Below are positions 41,246 to 54,400 of a DNA stretch of 64,000 nt, piece after piece. Source of the DNA: Roridomyces roridus. Lineage: Eukaryota > Basidiomycota > Agaricomycetes > Agaricales > Mycenaceae. Positions within the stretch are counted from its first letter, which is position 1, and each line of letters starts with the position of its first letter. The stretch is taken from positions 992,001-1,056,000 of the forward strand of contig JARKIF010000017.1 in assembly GCA_029378245.1 (NCBI GenBank). Reading direction: 5' to 3'. The position numbers and the translations under genes were made by a program. The notes under the pieces were generated by a model. That model made no database searches. It had not been told where the DNA came from and was given only the letters and a program-made list of their open reading frames with translations.

Positions 41246-44084
41246 ATCTAGCCATCCCATTGTTATCTCATCAAAGTCCTGAAACCGTGGGAATCCCAAC
41301 CACCTTGGCATCATTTCCCAATTATTTTAGGCTTCCCACATCAAACCCAACTGCTGTGGCAATTCCCAACCCAATCCCAGCCATGGTTGATTCCTGATGG
41401 GTATCAGTGGCAGCATTTGGCCATTCCTGTGGTATTGGAATCAAATTTTGGAGTTCAAAGCCAGACCCACTGGAATTCCATCATTTCTGAATGATGCTTT
41501 GATCAAGCCTTGATTTGGTATTGATAGCAGCAAGTGGGAGGATGTGAAGCATTGTCATAGATGATTTCTGTCTGAACCTACTGTGTCATGTTATTTGAAG
41601 GATGCCAGCCACAATTCCAAGGTTAGGAAACTGTCCCTGACCATACTTCACAGTTCAACCTTGTGTAACCAAAATCCACACAAATGCTGTGTAGGACCCA
41701 GTCTCCCACAGCCACAGATCTTTATCTTTGCTTCAAAATTCCAAATCTCAGGCTTGCTGATTGTCTGACTCCAGCTTTTGATTCCAGTAAGTTCCCTGAA
41801 TCTCTGTCAACCCAAATGGAACATTGAACTGTGCGAATGTATTTTGTGATGGACTTGGTTCACCCGTAAATTGGCAAACACAAATTGTCCTCTCTCACAG
41901 AAAGTCACTCAGTCAGGGCCCCATATCACCTCAAATTTCAAGCTTCCCCGTTCCACTGCATCAAGTAGGCAAGTAAGTACAAAGTCAGTATATGGTTCAA
42001 CATCGGATCACTTGTAATTTCGATCTGATATCTCCTGCTGCCTTGGAAAAGTCGAGAGGACCTGAAATCAACTGTGAGAATAAGCCTGAGTGAGTCTCAG
42101 TCAACTCTACAAGTAAGACTCTTTGCAATTGTCAGGTTTGTCATCTCTGAGTCAGGATCCTTGCCCTACCCTTGATCAAGACGGAGATTGTATTCATAGC
42201 TGGGGACCTTGGTGTGTCGTCCTCATTTCTCTCCTTCCTCTCCTGCCCAACAAGGGCTCCCCAGTCCAACCACCCTCCCTCCGTGAATCCGCCGCCGCAA
42301 GAAACTTACGAATGCTGATAGGACGTGTTGGAGATGAGTTCTTGTCTTCTCCCTTCTGAGTGCGCTGACACTTTTCGGATTGTAGCCCTGGTTAGAATTG
42401 GGGAGATTACAGGGTTAAGGTGCTCCTCTAGGCTCCCTGCTCTCTCAACGGGTTGCCTTCACCGGCCTTGCCTCTACTCGATCGATGAATCTGAACCTGG
42501 CACAAAACCGAGTGAGTCTCTGAAAGTAGTTGGGAGCCGAACCTGGTTCTGTGATCCATCACCCAAGAGAAACCAAAGAATATTCAAATATTTAAGATCT
42601 TGGGCTGGCCAGCCAGAGAACGGGTTGGTTCATGCAAGTCAACTCGATAGCCCGGCAGCTTCCTGGTTACAGCCTGTTGCCAATCCTGGAATGACCATCT
42701 ATTGCCCTAGACGGGTGTTTCATTCCTGAACGTCTTTGCCGGCCCCTGAGATCTGTGTGAGGAGCCAAGTAACCAAACCTGGGAGTAGGGCTTATACATG
42801 CTGGAATCCAAAGTTCAGCATGTCCGGCACGGCACCAATCCAGAAGCAAATGACGGGAGTAAGTGTGAGACGGCAGGTGATCTAGTGGGATCAGACCAAG
42901 GGTGACAGTCGTGGAGACACAATCCAAGAGCCAGAATGAGGCAGGGAAAGCTCAGAGTGCAAGAATGATGTCAGATGGGGAGAACAAGTTTGCAGACGGC
43001 ATTCATGATCAGTAAAACTACAAGAAGCACTCTGAGGACTTTGAGGACTTCGGGGTTCGAGCCAAAAGTCCATAGGTCTCCACAGAGTAGTGTACCCTAC
43101 CACCCCAAAGACCTGCCGTGGTCTTGGAGGACTTTGCAAAGTCGTCGTCGGCTTTGGAAAGTTGTCCGAGAGATTTGAAAAGACCCGAAAGAGCACACAT
43201 TAGATGATATAGAATGTGAATCAATTCAATGCTACATACATACACGTGCTATCTACCCAAGTGTACATGGAAGGAGTGAAGAGTAGTTGCGGAATGGAGC
43301 AGGGAGAGTAGATAGATGGTTGGGAAAGAAGACAACGAGAACATCGGGCATTGAAAGAAGGGACGGAACTGTAAATGCACGGTCGATACACGATTGGTTT
43401 GACGGGACGTGGAGGGGCAGCGAGAGAGATGGGGAGGGTCTTCCGAATGTCTCGTGGTTTGTTCTGCTTCATTCTTCATATTATTGGCAACTTTGATCTA
43501 TGTTGGGGCGGGTGGGAAGTTTTCAAGGCGGCGGAAGCTTGAGCGGGCCAAACGACGACGAGAGTGGGAGACGGAATGGTCACAGCGGCTCGGAACCCTG
43601 GATACCGGCATGGATTCAAGAGTGTGAAGAGGCCGCCGCCGTACATGAGAGCGAGCGAATACTCGAGGGAGCGGAGGGAGCGGCGTGATCTTCGTTGAGG
43701 CTTGAGGCGAGGGATGAGGAACAATAGCGAGCGGAGGGGAGAGGGAGAAGATGGTGGGAGGAAAGAAAAAGAATTGCCGAATCATGTCATGTCGTCGCCA
43801 GAGCACACGGTGAGAGGGACGAGGATCGAAGAGGGGGAGGAAGCAGAGGGAGCCTATCGGAGATGGTGGTGGTACAGGAACAAGGAGTGTTTCAAACACC
43901 AACAAACACGATGCCTATCGTGATCTTGATTACCGTTGGGATCGGCTTGGGAGACGGATGGGTAGGGATGAGTACGATGGGATTTGAAAGAAGTTGGGGA
44001 TGTGAGTAATTCAATCTCGGCTACCGTTGGGTTGGGATTGACCCGTTGATGGGGGAGATTAGATTACCGAGCTCATGCTCATTG

Positions 44085-44290
44085 TACAAACGCACATGTG
44101 CATGTACATGTCAACATGTACATGGCTACACCACAAGAGTGTTGTACATGGTTCAATTCCCGGCTGTTTCTGTCCAATTTCGTGTCTCTGTGCATGGAAC
44201 AACGGTACATGGGCATGTTTGACATGTACAAATGCAAGTTTGACAGTTCATGTACGTAGCACAAAGTACATTTGAGAGTCCACGTACGTA
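44085..44290. repeat. CATGTACAT palindrome cluster, right
   Basis: Second cluster (GTGCATGTACATGTCAACAT, TGACATGTACAAATG, GTACGTAGCACAA twice). Contains GTACATGGTTCAATTCCCGG, reminiscent of a tRNA B box. Confidence 0.55.
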
Positions 44291-44826
44291 GCACAATATC
44301 CAGTTGTAACCTTAAGAATATTTGACGATAACTGACCTCATAGGGATTTGACCGGCAGCGGACCGGCGTCCGTGGCCGATACGTTTGGAGTATCGAACGT
44401 TCAACGATGAGATACCTTCTCGGTGCGTGCGTTGACTCTGCGGTCCGTGCACCCCGCACACGGCCAGCCTTGACGATCTGTTTCGTGGAGGGAAGGTTTG
44501 CGCCGCCCTCTCTGGAACTATCCCTAGACTCTTCTCTCCGCCCTCGTGCCGTTCCCAACACTTGCTCAAGTCCAGCTCGATTGACGCGGACAGAACCCCG
44601 CATTCGCGTTCAATGCTGTTTTCTTCTTTCTGTTGTCCTGTGGGTATAAATATGTCCTCTGTCCCTCGCTTCCACGCTACTGTCCCTTATCATACATAAT
44701 ATTAAGGAAACCATATAATGAGATTACGGGTGCGTGTATATGGTTGTGTCCGTCGCATCGAAGGGAGGTGCGTGGACTAGTCTAAAATACTTCCAAAGAG
44801 CAGACGTGCGGAATGAATGCTATATC

Positions 44827-44920
44827 TAGTCTCGGCAACCAGACCCTTATCACATCCCAAAGGGAACCCTGTCATAAGGGTTCCCTTTGGGATGTGATAA
44901 GGGTCTGGTTGCCGAGACTA
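44827..44920. mobile_element. 94-bp perfect foldback MITE with 9-bp TSD
   Basis: 44-bp arms (44827-44870 and 44877-44920) that are exact reverse complements, starting TAGTCTCGGCAACC, around a 6-nt loop GTCATA. Flanked by the 9-bp direct repeat TGCTATATC (44818-44826 and 44921-44929). A 9-bp duplication is typical of Mutator-like elements. Zero arm mismatches indicate very recent insertion or conversion. Confidence 0.9.
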
Positions 44921-44929
44921 TGCTATATC

Positions 44930-47883
44930 GACTGAAGCGGGCAAGTAGCCACTGAGGAATGGAAAAGTGATCATGTACATGCGCTGGATTCGTCCACCCC
45001 GCGGCGGCATTGGGACGATACAAAGGCTCTATAAATCTACTACGCACTTCGAGCCCACATGTTGAGGTTTTAGCTTTGAAAACGGACATTGTGTCTTTGA
45101 ACAGAATGGTTCTTCAAGAAGAATGCCCGGTGCGTTGGGGCTCGCCTCTTGAATCAAATTGGACTACTGCTACATGACAATCCGATCGGAGGTCAGAATC
45201 GATTCAATTGAATAATCAGAGACACTCACCGCTACTATCATGACCTCGTTCGGAGTCGATACAGAGATTTTTTTTTTCACTTGCTCTGTGTATCCATCCA
45301 TTATCTGAGAGAAAAAGAATTCTTCAGGCCAGTACGCATCCATTTCAAATTGTTTTAGATGTTGGGAAGGTGCCATCAACACGGTAAAGCTTTGCATTGG
45401 AGAATCTACTCGGAAGGTTTCAGCTCCGAATCTACCTCGAATGCTGTTTGGACTGGACATACCTCTCTCCAGCTCCCGTAACCACAAAATTTGCAAGTCC
45501 TAGAACGGCTCACAACAATTCAGAAAGGCCGAGGAAACGAAGCACACTCAAATCTATCGGATGCTAGTACTATTTCAACCTTTCATACAAACAGACACTA
45601 GTATCACTTTTGGTACGCACAAGAGCCGGAGACGTGGACACTCCGATGCGATAAATCACAGAGAACAAATTTTGGTGCGTGTCACTCCGAATCTACCGTT
45701 GGTCTACTTTCACAGTACTCGATACATACAATGCAGTCATATAGGCTAATGTCTACTGGATGAACCCGAATGTATCCGGAAGACCTACAGATACTGATAG
45801 ACCCGCCGAAGGAGAAGAGAGAAAAGAGCCACCTAAGTATACGCCTTGCGCACCAATGTGAATATGCGCTCGCTCTCCGCGTCGTCTGCTGACTAGATTT
45901 TCAATTTGGTCAGTATTCAAACTCAAGGAAAGAAAGAGCGATGGCAGAATACACACAGTGCGAGAGGTACGACGTGTCCATATTTATACAAGAAAAAGAG
46001 ACGGACGCATGACTTCAGCAACACGATCCGAGAACGCAGATGATTCAGAATGAACGGCATCCGGGCGTCGCCGTGCAGTCGACGATGGGACAGAGACATT
46101 ACCTCTTCAAACGAGCTCAATTTGGTGGTGTAGCGGTGGGTGACGGACGAAAAACGCACGTAGGCGGCGGTGACGGCGACAAGAGGGACAAATCTTGACT
46201 GTACTAGCCCCGGTGTTAAAAAATGAAGTACATACATCTGAAGTCGATGAGAATACATAAGTAACAACGGTGCAGAGAGAAGGGATGAACCCACAACTTA
46301 AGCCAAAGCACGAAGGCTGATTACAAAGGAAAGGACCCGACAGACACTAGACGTTCAGCGGGGGCATCGCCTTTTAAATGAGCCGCGTGGCGAGGTGAGG
46401 TAGACGGCCCGGCCGCAGCTGCGGATGGGGTTTCTGAATCAAAAACAATCCAAAACCACTGTATTCAGCCGCCGAACCCCGCCGTGAATTGTCACCAAGC
46501 ACGAAACAGCCTCCCCACGGATGCATCGCGCAACTTGAAGCTCACGGCCGCGGGTGGGGAAGCGCTGCCGTTAATATTGATGCGGGTGGGATGAAGACGC
46601 ACACTCAAAATGCGGTGCATTTCGAGTACATATAAGCCAAAGAGATTGAAATGTAATTGATGTGCTCACCCAATGCGTCGTGTCAGACGAAACAGAGAGT
46701 GAGTGGTCGGCGGAGGTCTAGTTTGGGTCATTATAGATTTGCGACTACATACATACATCATGCATGCACGAAAACAAATCAGCGTTCCGATCCGTGAACA
46801 TGGACGCGTACCTCAAACTCTGCGCAGGGAAAAAGATGGACACAATGTCGATGACCTGCAGCCCCGGTCAAAAAAGCGATGAGAGAAGGAGAGAATGGAA
46901 GATAGACGCACGTGTGCATGCGGCCAAGGACAGGGACTTGAAGGCTCGCTCTCTCTATCGGGGTCAATTTGGGGACTCGGGGCGGACAAGCAGGGTGCTG
47001 GGAGGCGAGGCAACGGAGAGACATGACGGTGCGCCGACAGGTCCATATGAGGGATAGCGGAGTACAGGCGGTCTGGATAGGGTGGAAAACGAATGGGAAG
47101 CAATTGTGTTGACAAACGGCACACACATTGAGTCCGAGAGGTTGTGATTCAAGGCGGCCGTCCCTGTGCCAATAGTCAAGTCCCGAAGGGAAGGGACCAC
47201 GGTAGGTATTACCTAGGCATGTATGCACATTCACCAAAAGGCATTGAACAGAGGACACCGGGTTACAACGAGCGGATGCCAAAGTGTGGGAGTAAAGCGA
47301 CGAGCGGTGTAGATGCGACGACAAGCGAGGGCATACGCGGCTTGGGAGTCCCGGGGGCGAGTCTCTTGCCGCCGATTCAAAGTGCGTTGCGGGGATGCAT
47401 AGAAGTGGGGGGTGACGCGTGTATGGCGTGCTGCGAGAGAGTCCACAGCCGCCAAGTGAACTCTGCTCTGGGGGAGGGTCGGATCGGGGAAGGGAGGATG
47501 ACAGCATTTCGCACGTTTGAAGCGCAAACGGACGGTAAAGTCTGGTAAAGTGTGTGAGTGATGCAATGGAGGCACTTAAGCGTCAGTGACGCACCTTCGT
47601 GAAGTCACAAGTGTATGCCGCGTCATCTCATCTAGCTCCTCGATCACTCCTCGGGCAGCCTGGAAGGGCGCCATGGTGGGACGGTGGCATCTGGGCTGCT
47701 CGAGAAGAAGATGACGCCGGAATGCAGTAATCGGATGCTAAAGGGTGTGGAACAGGCAACGGCGACGCACCCGCTGCATGCCTCGGTCATTGAGCTCCAG
47801 GAGCCACTCCTGGGGCATCCGGATGATTGAGGATATCGGCCAGTGTCGTCGATGGTGAGTAGTCTTCAAAGTAACCTCTTCGC
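44930..47883. other. Gene-poor interval
   Basis: Several unsupported frames on the minus strand (45753-46294, 46779-47507) and a mix of splice-like signals. No domain is recognised, and no TE ends besides those listed. Confidence 0.3.
45170..45496 (-). CDS. Possible short hypothetical protein
   Basis: 108-residue frame with natural-looking composition (for example SPMQSFTVLMAPSQHLKQFE and STPNEVMIVAVSVSDYSIES). No relative is recognised, and it may be one exon of a longer gene. It could equally be chance. Confidence 0.25.
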   Translation of the reverse strand: MQILWLRELERGMSSPNSIRGRFGAETFRVDSPMQSFTVLMAPSQHLKQFEMDAYWPEEFFFSQIMDGYTEQVKKKISVSTPNEVMIVAVSVSDYSIESILTSDRIVM

Positions 47884-49673
47884 GGGCGGAGGTTGTGGTG
47901 CGGAAGAGAGTGCAGAGTCACATGACACGTCCGCTAACAAATGATGACACAGGCCGGCTGCATTGTTCGTTGATCAATGATCCTCCATTGTTCGTCGATC
48001 ACTCGCGTGCCATGTGCCAAATTGAAGGGACAATGTGTGGTTTGGGTTCGTTGGACGGGCCTCGGGCACGAATTGACTGCCATCGCGACTTCCTGAGTTG
48101 ACTATTAATATTGGTTGACCAAGTACTTACTTAGTCTTGGAGTAAGGATCCGAGTACTACCGACTCTGCCGAGATACCACCCGAGTCCCGCAATGTGTGA
48201 TTGCCGATTCTCAATGGTTTGACCAGTTGCACAGCTGCGACTTGTGTTTTCGAACAAGAGGAATTCTCATCAAAGTCCTGAAGTAAATGTCACTGTGAAA
48301 GGCCTGTTATTGAAGTGCCCGGCACGTTTGATAGCTGAATTGAACTACAGCTTCTCAGGCAAAAAAATCAACCCCTCTCTGAGTGGCATTGAGAAGAAAA
48401 CCACTTGCTTTAGACCTCATTTGGATGTTGGGGAGTGGGTCTGCCCACCGGCTGGATGCCAGATGGGCTGGTGGGCATGCCCATGGTGGGCGTACCCACT
48501 TCACGGAAAGGGTTGTGGGTATGCCCACCTCGTGAATAGGATCGTGGGCATGCCCACGGTGAGTATGCCCACCTCACGGATAGGACGGTGGGCATGCCCA
48601 CGGTGGGTACGCCCACCTCGCGGATAAGATCGTGGGCATGCCCACGGTGAGTATGCCCACCCCGCAGATAGGATGGTGGGCATGCCCGCGGTGAGTATGC
48701 CCACCTCACGATAGGATGGTGGGCATGCCCACGGTGAGTATGCCCACCTCGCAGATAGGATGGTGGGCATGCCCGCGGCGAGTATGCCCACCTCGCAGAT
48801 AGGATGGTGGGCATGCCTACAGTGGGTATGCCCTCATAGAGTGGGCATGCCCAACTGAATTGTTTACTACTCAGGTTGAAAATTACGGCTTGTATTTCTT
48901 CCCTAGCTCAGTGGCTTGTTCTCCTGCAGTAGCTTCCGTCAGAGATTCTACATGATGGTGCACCAAGCTGCTCTCGGATTATGCAGGGAAGACATGGTCA
49001 TCTTGCGTTGAAACGAGAGAGCGGTAATACCGAATCAACACCATACACGTCCCAAAATTCTCATCGTCTACGGGCTGACCCATGACCTGGCAATAGGCTC
49101 CAAGGCAGACACCATTATAGGCACAAACGTCATAAACACCAGGCCCCGGAAAAATGGCAAAATCCGCAAACCATGCTGATCTACCCACTGATACTTACTC
49201 ACGGTTCAGCAACAGGCACAAAAATGGCCCTAATTTCAAAGATTGAGCTGCTCAAATAGCTACTACCCACAACGCAGCAACAGGCACAAAAACCGTCCGT
49301 ACAGGCACTAAAATACCAAGAGCAAACTGGTTGATTGGCCAAGTACTACCCAGGACCCTGCAGTAGGCACGAATACCACCCCATACACGGCCTTAGATTC
49401 AGAAAACGGGCTGGCCTGCTAGCTCATGCCCAGGGCCCAGTAACAGGCACGAAAACGGTCCGGTACAGGCACCAAAATCCCCAAAACGAGCTGGCTGCGC
49501 TGAGAGGTGGGCATACCCACCATGGAGCGTGACGTGACACGGTGGGCATGCCCAAGTGGGTATGCCCACCACTCCCCACCATGGTTATGCCCACCTCCTG
49601 GGACCTACTTAGGCCCCACATCTCAGGCCGATGTTAAGCCTAAGTAGGTATGGTTTGAGGTAGCCTGAAGTGC
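47884..49673 (-). repeat. Right copy of the 1,790-bp inverted duplication
   Basis: Reverse complement of 36467-38256, same length and same internal repeats. The two copies are separated by 9,627 bp and point in opposite directions. Confidence 0.9.
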
Positions 49674-50193
49674 TTCGAGCCTCACAATGATGAGGGGTCG
49701 GGGCGTGCCAGGAGTGCTCAGCGATGGCATCTTTGTGATCAATTCACTGCGGATACATTTCGATCGTGTATGCGATTGCTAAAGCAATCGATCGACAATT
49801 CGTTTCAAGGTTGCTCTGGGGCGGATCAATCCCCGTCGACGAAAATAAACGAATCACACACCTTAATTCATCTACTCGATACGTTCAAACCAACTCCGTA
49901 CTTGCTCGTCACTCATCCCCTGTGTCTGTTCCGCAATCACATCACACATGTCCCGATGTGCCGTTTCCGAGTGATCGAGCAAGTCCGCTGGTTTGGTTTC
50001 CAGAGGCACTTTGTACGTAACACTGGAAGGCATGTTAGATATGAACCGGCAGGAATTTGAGGTCGTACCCAATGGTATTGCACGGCATGCAAAAAAGCGT
50101 CGAGAGCTCGGCGGAGGATGTCCACAGGATGTCGATATGGCTTTGGCGTAGTCGTCGATGGTCAAAGGAACCTAGCAGAATTGTAGCGGATGC
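49674..50193. other. Intergenic
   Basis: A minus-strand frame at 49872-50165 (97 residues) has no recognisable domain. Nothing further. Confidence 0.3.
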
Positions 50194-51417
50194 TCAGACG
50201 GCGTCAGAAATATCATCCTGACCTGAATTTATTGAAGATGATTCCACAATATTCGCGGAGGAAACTGCCTCGGGGGCTTGTTAACAGAGATTTGTTCAGC
50301 ATGATGTACGAAGGATGCGGGATAACTCACGTTCGGGGACGTCGACGATCCTCGGAGATGTGGACGCAGAGTGCACAGAGTCAGGGTCGGGAGCACGCTT
50401 AGCGACTTGGTGCTCCCCAGGAACCGGGTCGAACGATGCCGGATTCGCATGATGAAGGGCTTCCACCGCCGCCTCGCCTGAGACAATGAGATACACGGTA
50501 AAATATATCTGGCTGCCTTACTCACCGTCCAGTGGCCCATTCCAGGCATCCAAGCTACCCCCTTTTACTCTGCGGAAAACTTGATCCACTGTCGACATCC
50601 CCGTCAACTGCATTTGCAGCCGATGCCCTTCCGCCAGGCTGAGCCCAAGCTTCCTCTCCAACTCTCTCTTCTCCGCTTCGAGCGCCGTATTCCTCGCCTC
50701 GAGTTCTACTTCCCGTACACCCTGAGTCCTATCCGTCAACGTCCCCTCGCGTTGTGCGACATACCAAGCATTCCTCGCCCGCAGAACCTCATTCTCCTTC
50801 CTCAGCCCACGAATCTCCGCCCCCAACGCCGCAGCCTGCTGCCTCAAATTGTGATCCAGCAGCGCAGTCACCTCGCATTCGAATCTTGAGTGCAAAGCAC
50901 GAAACTCGCGCTCGATCCGGTCCTTCTCGACGACAAGCGCGTTACGCTCTTGTGTGAGTCGCACACCTGCCATTTCGAGAACCCTGTTGTTGGATTGAAG
51001 TGTTTTGATGTGGTTGGTTATGAAGGCTGGCCAGTCGGGGGTAGTAGTAGGAGATGAGAGCGTGTGGCTGGAAGAGGATGCTCTGGGCTTGAGTTGTCGG
51101 GAAGGGAGATGAGACAGCGCATTCGGTGGCGGCACGGGCGAAGTATCAGGTGAGTTCGTGAGGTCGATCACGGAGGAGTGTTGTAGTGGTGGAGATGGTA
51201 GTTTCTGTGTCGCGATTTGTGACGGTACACGCGACGCAAGTGGCGTACTTGAGCCGAGGGGAACGAGATGAAGAGGGTGAGCATGGGGTGTGTCAGAGAA
51301 TACACTCTGCGCTGTTCGCGGGGAGATTTCAAGGCGACTTTTCTGCGCTGGTGATTCATCTTCGTGTTCCACGACATCCGCCCTGCGCTTCGGTAGTCGG
51401 GGATCCAAGCTTGTCAT
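50194..51417 (-). CDS. Coiled-coil protein with nuclear signal
   Basis: 369-residue protein in three exons (50526-51417, 50331-50477, 50194-50264; total 1,110 nt, all junctions in frame). The start at 51415-51417 gives MTSLDPRLPKRRADVVEHED, whose KRR looks like a nuclear import signal. The first half is Ser/Pro-rich and disordered, with SVIDLTNSPDTSP, a SUMO-interaction-like VIDLT motif. Residues about 135-275 form a long coiled coil (RNALVVEKDRIEREFRALHS, IRGLRKENEVLRARNAWYVA, LEAEKRELERKLGLSLAEGH). The last exons are acidic and end GQDDISDAV. Not a family I can name. The VIDLT motif plus coiled coil suggests a nuclear scaffold or regulator; this is inference. Confidence 0.75.
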
Positions 51418-54400
51418 ACCTGGCTTCCATCACAGTCAGAGATAAAAAACGCTGGGCGACGTGTAATACCGGGCAGCGACGAGCGAGTGCGATCGAGGTA
51501 TTGGGATACAACGCCGAGATTGGATCCGAGGGGCTCCTTCTGACGGGCACACGAGGTGTGAATAATGTGAAAGCGACACCGCAGCCTCGTGGCGTTGCGT
51601 GGTCGCAGGATGGGACCGCTGGCGATTTTGTGAGACATCACGACGAGCCAAGACAATTATTCCGAGCTCACCTGCCTTTCCGTGTGAGGCCAACTGCTCA
51701 GGATCACCCAAGGAGATGGGTCCGAAGGGTCGAAAAGGAAGGAGGAAAAAGAACGTAAGCGGCTGTGCCTGGGATGATGGATGTGCTGATTGCCGACCAC
51801 GGGCTCGGCTTTATCGGTGTTGTTGCTCAAGGGGGTATCGGGATCCGAACTTCGGATATAGGGTCGAAAAAAACTTTTCGACCCTGGCTGGACCCACGGC
51901 CCTGGCGGCCGATTTTCGAAAACCAAAGTTCGAATCGGCCTGTCACGGGTCACACCCCCATTCGAATTGATCGAAACTCTACAGTATGCCCGGGCTCAAG
52001 CCCAGGGCTTCGGCTTGGGCTCGGACTGGGAGGGCTTGGGTTTGGGCTTGGGAAATATGGAGCCCGAGCTGCTCCAAGCCGGGCCCATGCCCGGGTATCC
52101 AGGCCAAGCCGGGCCCTGAACATCACTACACACCCAAAGCGTTTCCAGGTGGAATCCAGGTGGCGAGCATCTGTGGTTCACATAAATCTGTCGGCTGGAA
52201 TTCACATGTCATACCGATGGAGTCCATACTTTCCCTCGAATGGGTGCCACATGGATCCAGCTTGACATAGATACAGCTGGAAAATTTGGCTGGCATCCGA
52301 CCGTTTTGCCAGCTTCTGTACAGAGTATTCATCTCTGGCTGTCTGGCTCCACCCATCCTGCAGCTAGCTCGTACGCATGTAGTATAGGAAATCAAATGCA
52401 TTGGAACACAAAAAAAAGACAATGAATCCAGTAATTTATGGGCCCCACACACGCGCCCTCCTCTTCACCGCCCGAGCCCGGAACTCAATTGCCCTTCATC
52501 CCACAGTTGCGGGCCTCGATCGTCAACGTGCATGCGATGCGGGATGTTTCGTTTCTGAGGATGGGCTGGATAATTGTGATCAGTTTTGGAACAGGGAATG
52601 AAAGGAGACAACGAACCATGCAACCCGCTGCGCATGCTACAGTCCAGATCCTCTCGAGTCTCCCAAAAGTACATCTTTCTTCGTCGGCGGTCGGCGGCAC
52701 GTGCCATGTGCGCTGGAAAAAAATGATTAGCGGTGAGCACTGTATAGCAACGAACAACGCACAATCGCGCAACCCAAACACAAAGAGACAGCGTGATGTC
52801 ACGCTGACCAGGAACGAGATAACTAGCACGGCGTGTTGACCGATGTTGTCCTCAGCGGTGGCCTTTGCAGAGTCAGCGAGAGAAAGGAGGGCAGGCGGGA
52901 CACGCACCCAGATCCCCGTCAAGAGCTGGGCAAGGAAGAGTGCCGACACTGGGGAGCAGGATCAATAACTAGGTCAAGAAGGGCGCAGCAACATACCAAG
53001 GATGTCTGTCTAAAACGGAATCTCCACGTCGTCCTTGAGCTCGCCGAAGGCTTGAGATGGATAAACATGGCGAACCGGAGAGAAGAAGCAGCGAGGACAC
53101 ACCCTTGGCCATGAACAATATGAATGTCCCAGAAGAGCCCTGGGGACAAGTCAGTGTCGAGCCGTCGGAATGCCCAACAACGCACGATAGGTAATGAGGC
53201 CGGCGGTGACGGCCGTTATAGTGGGCAGTCGGAGGCAATGGGAAGTGCGAATGCAGCCAAAGGCCGAGGGTCTGGCGCCGTCTGTCAGACGAAGGATACC
53301 ATGGAGGGAGTAAACACACCAACTCGTCGCCTGCGTCGTTGCGGTTGACGGAGCCTGAGAGACACGGATGAGAGATAGCGGAAAGGGTAAGTACCATGAG
53401 GACTTGCCATGGGAGCTCAGAGCGCTAGCTTGGCCAGGACTGAAGGAGAGCGGAGCGAGCTCGAGATGGAGGGAAGAAACGAAGGGTTGTTGACGACCGT
53501 TGTCGCTTTTCCAAATCTGGTCGTCAACAACATCACGTGCCAGGCACACGGACTTGTCAGATTCTTCATCTCTTCCCAGCTCTCCCTTGTCCCTTGCCCC
53601 GGACCCGAGCTCACCAGCCACCACGCCGGTCACCTTCCGAGTAACGCAAGGTCGCCAACGCACAGTTGCCTCCGAAGTTCCGAGTCAGAACTCCTCGACG
53701 ACGTGAAGGCGTCCAGCGGGACGCCGTGGGACTCGGACAAGCGAGCAAGGAACGGCGGCGTGGATACTGGAATTTGACGTGAGCTTTTGGGGGCCGTCCA
53801 AGTCGAGGGAAAGGTACAGATAGTAAGCACTAGCTTAATCGACTCGGACGGTCTCGAGTCGTCTCCATTTCGGTTTACAGTATACGAGTACAATGTACAA
53901 TTTGATAGACAACCACTCAAATGATATCCCTGGTCAAAATTCCACTTCATACTAGCCAAGGTCAAATTTGGTACGACCAGAACATCCGGCTGTCTACCAG
54001 AAAATTCGGTTACCTGGATTCCAGCGCTGTACTACCTGCAAGCCAGCTGCCGTATTCAGCTGGATGAACAGCCGAAATCCAGGTGCATGCCATCTGGTAC
54101 CCAGACTTGTCATTTCTCTGGATCCACACAAAATGCTCAGCTGAAATCCACATGGCAACGAGTTGGGTGTGTAGCTGAATTTGATGATACATTTTCAATA
54201 CATTTTTTCTGCAGTTTTTCGATGGTCTGGATGATTCCTGGCGTCAAAGATGGGTCATGGGATGAGTCATGGGATGAGAGGAGGGCGTAGAGATGAGGAC
54301 TCACGAAAGAAAGTGTTCACATTCTCGATCGTGGTGCGGAATCGCATGAGTGGAGGAAGCAAGCCGTGGTGGATTATGTCAGCCATCAACGCCTCTCTTC

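Larger units (their letters stand above)
40946..44342. mobile_element. Candidate 3.4-kb non-autonomous TIR element
   Basis: The left end reads ATAAAGTCATTTTTCGTCAA and the right end, reverse complemented, ATGAGGTCAGTTATCGTCAA; the match goes on through ATAT (about 21 of 25 bases). GGGATTT flanks both sides (40939-40945 and 44343-44349). Subterminal regions on both sides are dense in CATGTACATG-type palindromes. The AT-rich interior has no transposase-like frame, so it would depend on a partner element. Confidence 0.5.

Noticed and set aside
46779..47507. 242-residue open frame on the minus strand
   Set aside because: Composition rich in Ser/Pro/Cys/Arg without domain, multiple alternative frames equally open, no start or splice support.
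52485..53663. Possible multi-exon membrane protein gene on the minus strand
   Set aside because: Hydrophobic stretches and GT-AG sites are present, but I could not join them into one frame or match a family.
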